Part shown: piece after piece, positions 37,183 through 43,400 of the stretch
Numbering within the stretch: the first letter of the stretch is position 1
Layout: each line of letters starts with the position of its first letter
Source of the DNA: Coenobita brevimanus
Lineage: Eukaryota; Arthropoda; Malacostraca; Decapoda; Coenobitidae
DNA length: 64,000 nucleotides
Direction: 5' to 3'
Assembly: GCA_032717465.1 (NCBI GenBank)
Contig: CM064671.1
Span: forward strand, 54,189,991-54,253,990
The notes under the pieces: generated by a model
Told to the model about the DNA's origin: nothing
The model's database searches: none
Seen by the model: only the letters and a program-made list of their open reading frames with translations
Position numbers and translations under genes: made by a program

Positions 37183-40100
37183 ACACGGTATCTACTTATA
37201 TGTCTTTTTGTTAAGCTTTGTCTATCTACATATCTGTCTGTCTGTCTGTTATATCGTGTTGACAATTTGCTCGGTTTTTGTTGAATCGGTGGAAAAGGTT
37301 TTGTGGCATTCAACAGATCATTGGCATGTGGCATGCTGCATGAAACAACAATGTTGACTTGTTGCAGTCAACATGTCTCCTGGTTGAATGCCGCATTCAA
37401 CATACATGTTGAAACTCAGGCAAGTCGCATGCTACATGTTGCCTGTGTTGCCCCGGTGGAATCACGCCTAAAGAAAATGCCTCCATATGAGATCAGTGGG
37501 TTCATACGATCTTCGATTGTTTAAGTACCATATTTCCTTCATTTCTTATGTATGAAACACTTTCCCTATACTCATTTACAATTTTACCTTAGAGATATAC
37601 ATTCAGCACCTAAAAAAAATGACTGTGATCAATGCTCAGGCAACATAATAATCGCAAGTAGACTATCCCTAAACTGAGATGGACGCAACCTTCCATTTCT
37701 ATTTTGATAAAGGAGCCATTTCTTCTCCAGTATTATATATAGGTAAACAAATAAATATCTTATTTTCATTAAACACAAAAATTGTATAACAGAGGGCAAT
37801 TCAAGTTGACCCCACTTTTGCATTTTACGTTAAGTTATCTGGCGAGCTGTGGCATCTTTTTTTCCAGTTTGTGGGGACTCCTATTAATATTGTTTAAAAA
37901 TGGATGGCATTCAAGATGACAATGTCAGGCAATGGGTGTTGGAGTGTCCTTAATTAGAGTGGGCAGGGTATGAAAATTGCCTTTATGGTGATGACACTGT
38001 AAGTAAAGATGATTCTTAGCTGCCTTAGCTGCAAGGCTCGGTGAATGAGTTTGAAAGTAAGTAGTAGATGAGTGATTGAAAGCTAAAAGATTTTTTTTTT
38101 TCTTTTGAGGAACGAAGTCAGAGTACAATGTGATCTGGATTTTTGGGAAAAGGAGAACGTAAATAATCTATCTCGATAATGTCATAAGAAAGGATGAAAG
38201 TTTCCAGGGAAGGAAGGTCACAGGCACTGTACATTGAACGTGGTAAGAAAGACGAAGTGAGCATTGACATGGAAATATTGTAGTCAGTTTGACAGTAATG
38301 TGATCGTGACTCCAACATATGAAAGTAAAGGTAGAACTTCCTTGGAACTAAACAAATCAAGAATGAAAAATATTTTCAAAGGATCGCAGGGCATTACGTA
38401 ATGGGAAAGACAGATAGAGAAGTTCATGAGCATTGTGGTGATGATGTGAATGTTTTGGAAAGTATTAGACGTACCTTGAGATGATTTCGAGTGAATAGGG
38501 TGTGAAACGTTGACTAGATGAGTGTAATTCACCTACTTGGAGGGATACAGGAAGAGATTGATGCAGAGAACGAAGTGAAGGACGGAGTGGAGAGGTACAT
38601 GAATGAAGGTGTTGCGAGTTGGAGGAAGCAAAACATGGAGGTTATTTGGCATTGGCTACCATCACCTTGATTAAGGTGACTGGCTCGAGATAGAATGATA
38701 GATGCATAGGTAAACAGATATACTGACTACATATTGTTCATTAAAGCAGACAGCTAATCATTTGCAAGTCTCAATTTTCTCCTTGAAGGAGTCTGACAGA
38801 CATTGTGGCTTTCTTTTTTGTGCCACGGTTTGAAATGAATGCTATTCTCTTTTATCACCATGAAGTCATGCAAACATAGAGGAGGTGGGCGGATGGCACT
38901 GCCAGTCTACCGCACGCAATGCAAGGGTCAGAAACAATGAATTTTTATTCCACATCATCCTTATCTCTCGCTGCTGCCACCATTGCCAACCAGACCCATG
39001 GCACCTACATCCCTGCAAAGCTGCCCACTAATAAGGATGGATTGAGTGAAAGTGCATTTAAGAGAGAACTGGAGGAGAAATTTTCATCGTCGAGTGGATA
39101 GACGACACCTAAGGACAATAAGTTACCACGTGGAGAACTATGTGCAACGCCCGCTTTCCCATGCCTCCTCCCATAGCTCCATGCTGCCACCCAAGAGTCA
39201 TCCTGATGACTCTCCAGAGTCCGAGGATGTTCCACAATTTTCTGGTGACTCAGAAAAGTTTTCTGAGGCATTTAGTCTGAGGACGAGGGTAGGATGTCCA
39301 GAAGTCATATGTAGCGCTAACACTGCATTACGGCCACTCTGCCTCCTTCACGGCGCCCATGCCTGGCCACCATCTCGCCAACTAGTGCTTCACAGGGGTT
39401 TTCACCACGGCTTGAGTGCATTTTCCAGTACCACATCGAGATGAGATACTAGTTACTGGTTGTGGGGAAGTGTTCATAGTGCAAATGTGTCCATAACATC
39501 GAAAAATTAGTGAAATGGGAAAATAAGGACCATTCAGTTTAGAGAATAAGTGTTACAACGAAAGGAAGGATTGACATCATTTATTAAAGTAAAATTTTAT
39601 AAAAATATGTGCAACATAATAATGTAAGCTATAAAAAAAAAGGAAGATGACTCTACAGAATATAAGTACTAATATCAAAATAACCATTTAGAAATGAACG
39701 CCATTCATGTAGTGAAGTAGGGTTTAGAAAAATAAGTGCTTTATACGTAAGTAGAAACAGTAGTGATGCCTTTCGGCATAGCTCTGTCCTCGCTGGTACG
39801 CCCTGGCTTTCGGACAACCCCCCCTAGGCACAGACTCAGTCATCGTGGCGCAACCTAGCCGCATCTACAAAAGAGATCGCACTTCTTCCCTTCTGCAGTC
39901 CACAACATATCCTAGATCCCTGGGGACACTTAGAGTAGGGAGACGAAGGATGTTTTTTTTTTTTTTTTGTCTTCTATCGAATTTTTAAAGTGGTATATTT
40001 GCTGACATATGATGGCTGAGAAACAAGCAATTGTAACAAAAATTATCATGTACAGTGACTGTGCAACAGGTTCATAGCCATCCTTTACTGATTAATGAGT

Positions 40101-40413
40101 TAACACGAACTAATGGGAAACAAAGACAGTCCCTGACTCTGGTTGGCATAGGAATCAGCCTCTGATATACCCAATTGCTAACCAGAGATGTTGCTTAATA
40201 TATATCACTGGTTCCCCCCGTGTTAATTTATGCAGCCTACATTTCACCTTTATAAACCCGATCAAATACCATCCATCCAAGGGTTACGCCCCAGAATGTT
40301 GGTAATATTTTTCCCTATTGCTCAATTCTCTTCCCAACTTTTCTCTGCCCACATGACTAGATCTAGATTACTGGAACCTCAAAGTAATGTACGGACCTCC
40401 TTAGTATCCCCAA

Positions 40414-40470
<57 letters not shown>

Positions 40471-43400
40471 TGATCTATAGGAGTTTATTTCATTTGTTGT
40501 AATCGTAACAGATTAGATGACTAAGAAATATTTTTCTGTCTCCAAGAATAAGAACTTGGTTAAAAAAAAAAAAATCTTGGAATATGTAATATCAAGGTTT
40601 ACACCATTTATTGGTATGAGCAAACACTATCATCGATACCTCACAGTGATGTATGTTTTTAACAAATGTTATTGTAAGTACAGTGCCATGATGTAGGTTT
40701 CTAAATACTAATAATCTTGTGAAATAATTATCGTAAGCAATGAACCGGGTTCATTCTAATGTGATCACTAACATCAAGTCATATGAACCTATAGCTGACT
40801 CTAGCAAACAGATCATGTCAGCCTTCAAGACCTTTGCAAATTTTGGTGACTGGGTTCATTATATTGCCTTTTAAATGCTGGTTTAACTTCAACTACATGT
40901 GGATATATTTTTGTGTATTAGTATGAGTCCCCCACTCTTTCGCTATATTACAAGCCGTGGCAGGTTCTCGATTATCTACACATAAGTACCCACAGACACC
41001 ACTTGAGCAAAACACGCTCCCACATTATACTAAGTACATCTGTTTCATTTCTCTGGAGGTCAAACGTGCCTTTGTAAGTAGCTGAAAGGTATTCTTAGTA
41101 ATAATATTTAGCGACCACCTGATTCTCCGAATTAAGACCGTGTATAACTTCAACCCGGCTCAGCAGTAATGTAAGGGTGACCGACCTCCCTCAGAAGTAA
41201 AGTGAGTGTGTTCTACCCGCCTCAGCAGGAACATGATTGGGTGGGGGAATGGAATCTCGAACCATCACTTTAGTGATGGCCAAGGTAAGGCTGCAAAGAA
41301 AATGGGTGAAGAGACAAAGGGGAAGACAGGAGGAAACAGCTCCCGTGAAAAGAGTGGAGAAGTTGCAAGAAAGTGAAAAAATGGCAGAGTATAAGAGCAC
41401 TGTGGATGAAAGGTTGGGAAGGTATGAGTTAGAGCACATGGAAGGGGTAAAACAAGTATGCAAGATATTCACGGAAGAGATAGGTGCAGCGTGCGAGGTG
41501 GCTTGTGGAATGAGAAGGAGGTGCACGGGTGTGCAAGGGACAGCATTGTGGAATGATGAGGTGAAGTGAGCTGTGGAACAAAAGAAGGCATAGAGTGACT
41601 GGCTAGCAAGTATAGATAGGGAAGAAGATGAGAGAGAGAAGAGAGAAGTATATGTGAGCAGGAGAAGGGGGGTGAAGAGACTGGTGAAGGAGAGTAAGAA
41701 GAGAGTGGATGAAGAGTTTGGGAGGAATCTGAGTGTAAAACGGAGGGAGAGCAAGAAATTGTTTTGGAAGGAGGTAAAGAAAGTAAGACAGTGTGAAAGG
41801 GGAAATAGTAGGGGAATGAAAGATAGGAATAATAAATTGTTGGTGGAGAAGAGAGAGAAAATGAGGAGGTGGAAGGAGCACTTTGAGGATTTGTTGAATG
41901 TAGAGAGTGACAGCAGTGCGAATATAAGTGGTTGGGGAATGGCTGGGAGAAGAAGAGATGAGAAGAGGGAGGAAGAGATCAGTAGGGCGGAAGTAGTGGA
42001 AGCAATGAAGAAGATCAAGTTGGGAAAGGCCCCAGGAATTGATTGAGTGTGTGGTGAAATGCTGTGGTATGGGGGTGAGGTTTTTGTGGAGTGGATATGG
42101 AAGTTGTGTAGATTGGCTTGGGAAGAGGGAAGGGTTCCAGAGGATTGGAAATAGGTATAATTGATCCTTTATACAAAGGAAAAGGGGAGAGAGAAGTATG
42201 TGGTAACCATAGGGGTATTTGCCTTCTTAGTGTGATTGGAAAAACATATGGTAGAATACTTATTGTTAGGGTTAGGCACATAACAGAGGAGCTAGTTGAA
42301 GAAGAACAAAGAGGATTAAGGAAGGGAAGAGGGTGTGTAGATGAGATACTTATTCTAAGATGTTTAGTGGAGAAGTATCTAGAGAAGGGAAAGAAAGTGT
42401 ATGCAGCCTTCATGGACTTGGGGAAAGCATATGATGGAGTGGATAGGCAAGGTATGTGGAAGGTACCGGTAATAAGAATATATGGAGTGGATGGGAAATT
42501 GTTGGGTGCTGTGAAGAGTATGTACGAGGGAGCTAGGGCTGTAGTGTGAGTGGATGGTGAGCTGAGTGAGTTCCTTGATCTAAATATTGGACTGAAACAG
42601 GGATGTGTGATGTCTCCATGGCTGTTTATTATATTCATGGATGGGGTTGTAATGGAGGTGCAAGGTAGGGAAGTGGATGTGGGGGCGGCTCTAATGAATG
42701 AGGGTGAGGTGTGGAAGATTCCGGTGTTGCTGTTTGTAAATGATACAGTATTGTTGACTGAAGATGAATGGGAGTTGCAAGGTTTGGTGAATGAATTTGT
42801 GACAGTGTGTCAGAAGAGGAATCTGAAAATTAATGTAAACAAAAGTAAAGTTACGGTGTTTGAGAGGAATGAAGTAATAGAATTCACATTGAGGTTGGAT
42901 GGTGAGGATATGGAGAATGTTAGTGCATTCAAGTACTTGGGTAGTGTGATGAGTAAGGATGGAACTTTGGGGGATGAAGTGCTCGATAGGACACAGCAGG
43001 GAAGGAAGGTTGTTGGTTCCCTGAAAGCGGTGATGAGAAATAGGGAGGTGAGTATGGAAGTTAAGAAGTCACTGTATGATAGTACTGTGATCCCTACCCT
43101 AACGTATGGAAGCGAGGCATGGACCTTGCAAGAGGGGAACAAGTCAAGAGCAAGAGCAGTGGAAATGAGTTACTTGAAAGGAGCATGTGCAGTGATATGG
43201 AGGGACAGGTTGACGAATGAAGAAGTGAAAGAACGTTGTGGGGTGGATGTGGATGTGTCTGAGAAAATTAGGAGAAATACACTGAGGTGGTCTGGACATG
43301 TGGAGAGAATGGAGAATGAAAGACTGACTAAGAGGGTGTATGTAGGTGAGGTGGAGGGAGGGAGAGGGAGGGGGAGACCTAGGATAAGGTGAAGGGATGG

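Larger units (their letters stand above)
32235..37468. mobile_element. TIR DNA transposon with MADF relic, nested LINE
   Basis: Left end GGCGCGATTCCACCGGGGCA and right end, read on the minus strand, GGCGTGATTCCACCGGGGCA match at 19 of 20 positions. Further inside, GGCAACATGTxGCATGC words recur inverted on both sides. TAAA borders both ends (32231-32234 and 37469-37472), a likely target duplication. Between the left TIR region and the LINE lies a decayed MADF-domain coding piece (32495-32603). The LINE at 32706-36895 interrupts the element. The MADF piece suggests a PIF/Harbinger-related element, but no transposase remains, and the superfamily is not proven. Confidence 0.7.

Noticed and set aside
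36807..37357. Open frames across (TC)n and (TG)n at the LINE D1 end
   Set aside because: Microsatellite translation joined to LINE or transposon sequence.
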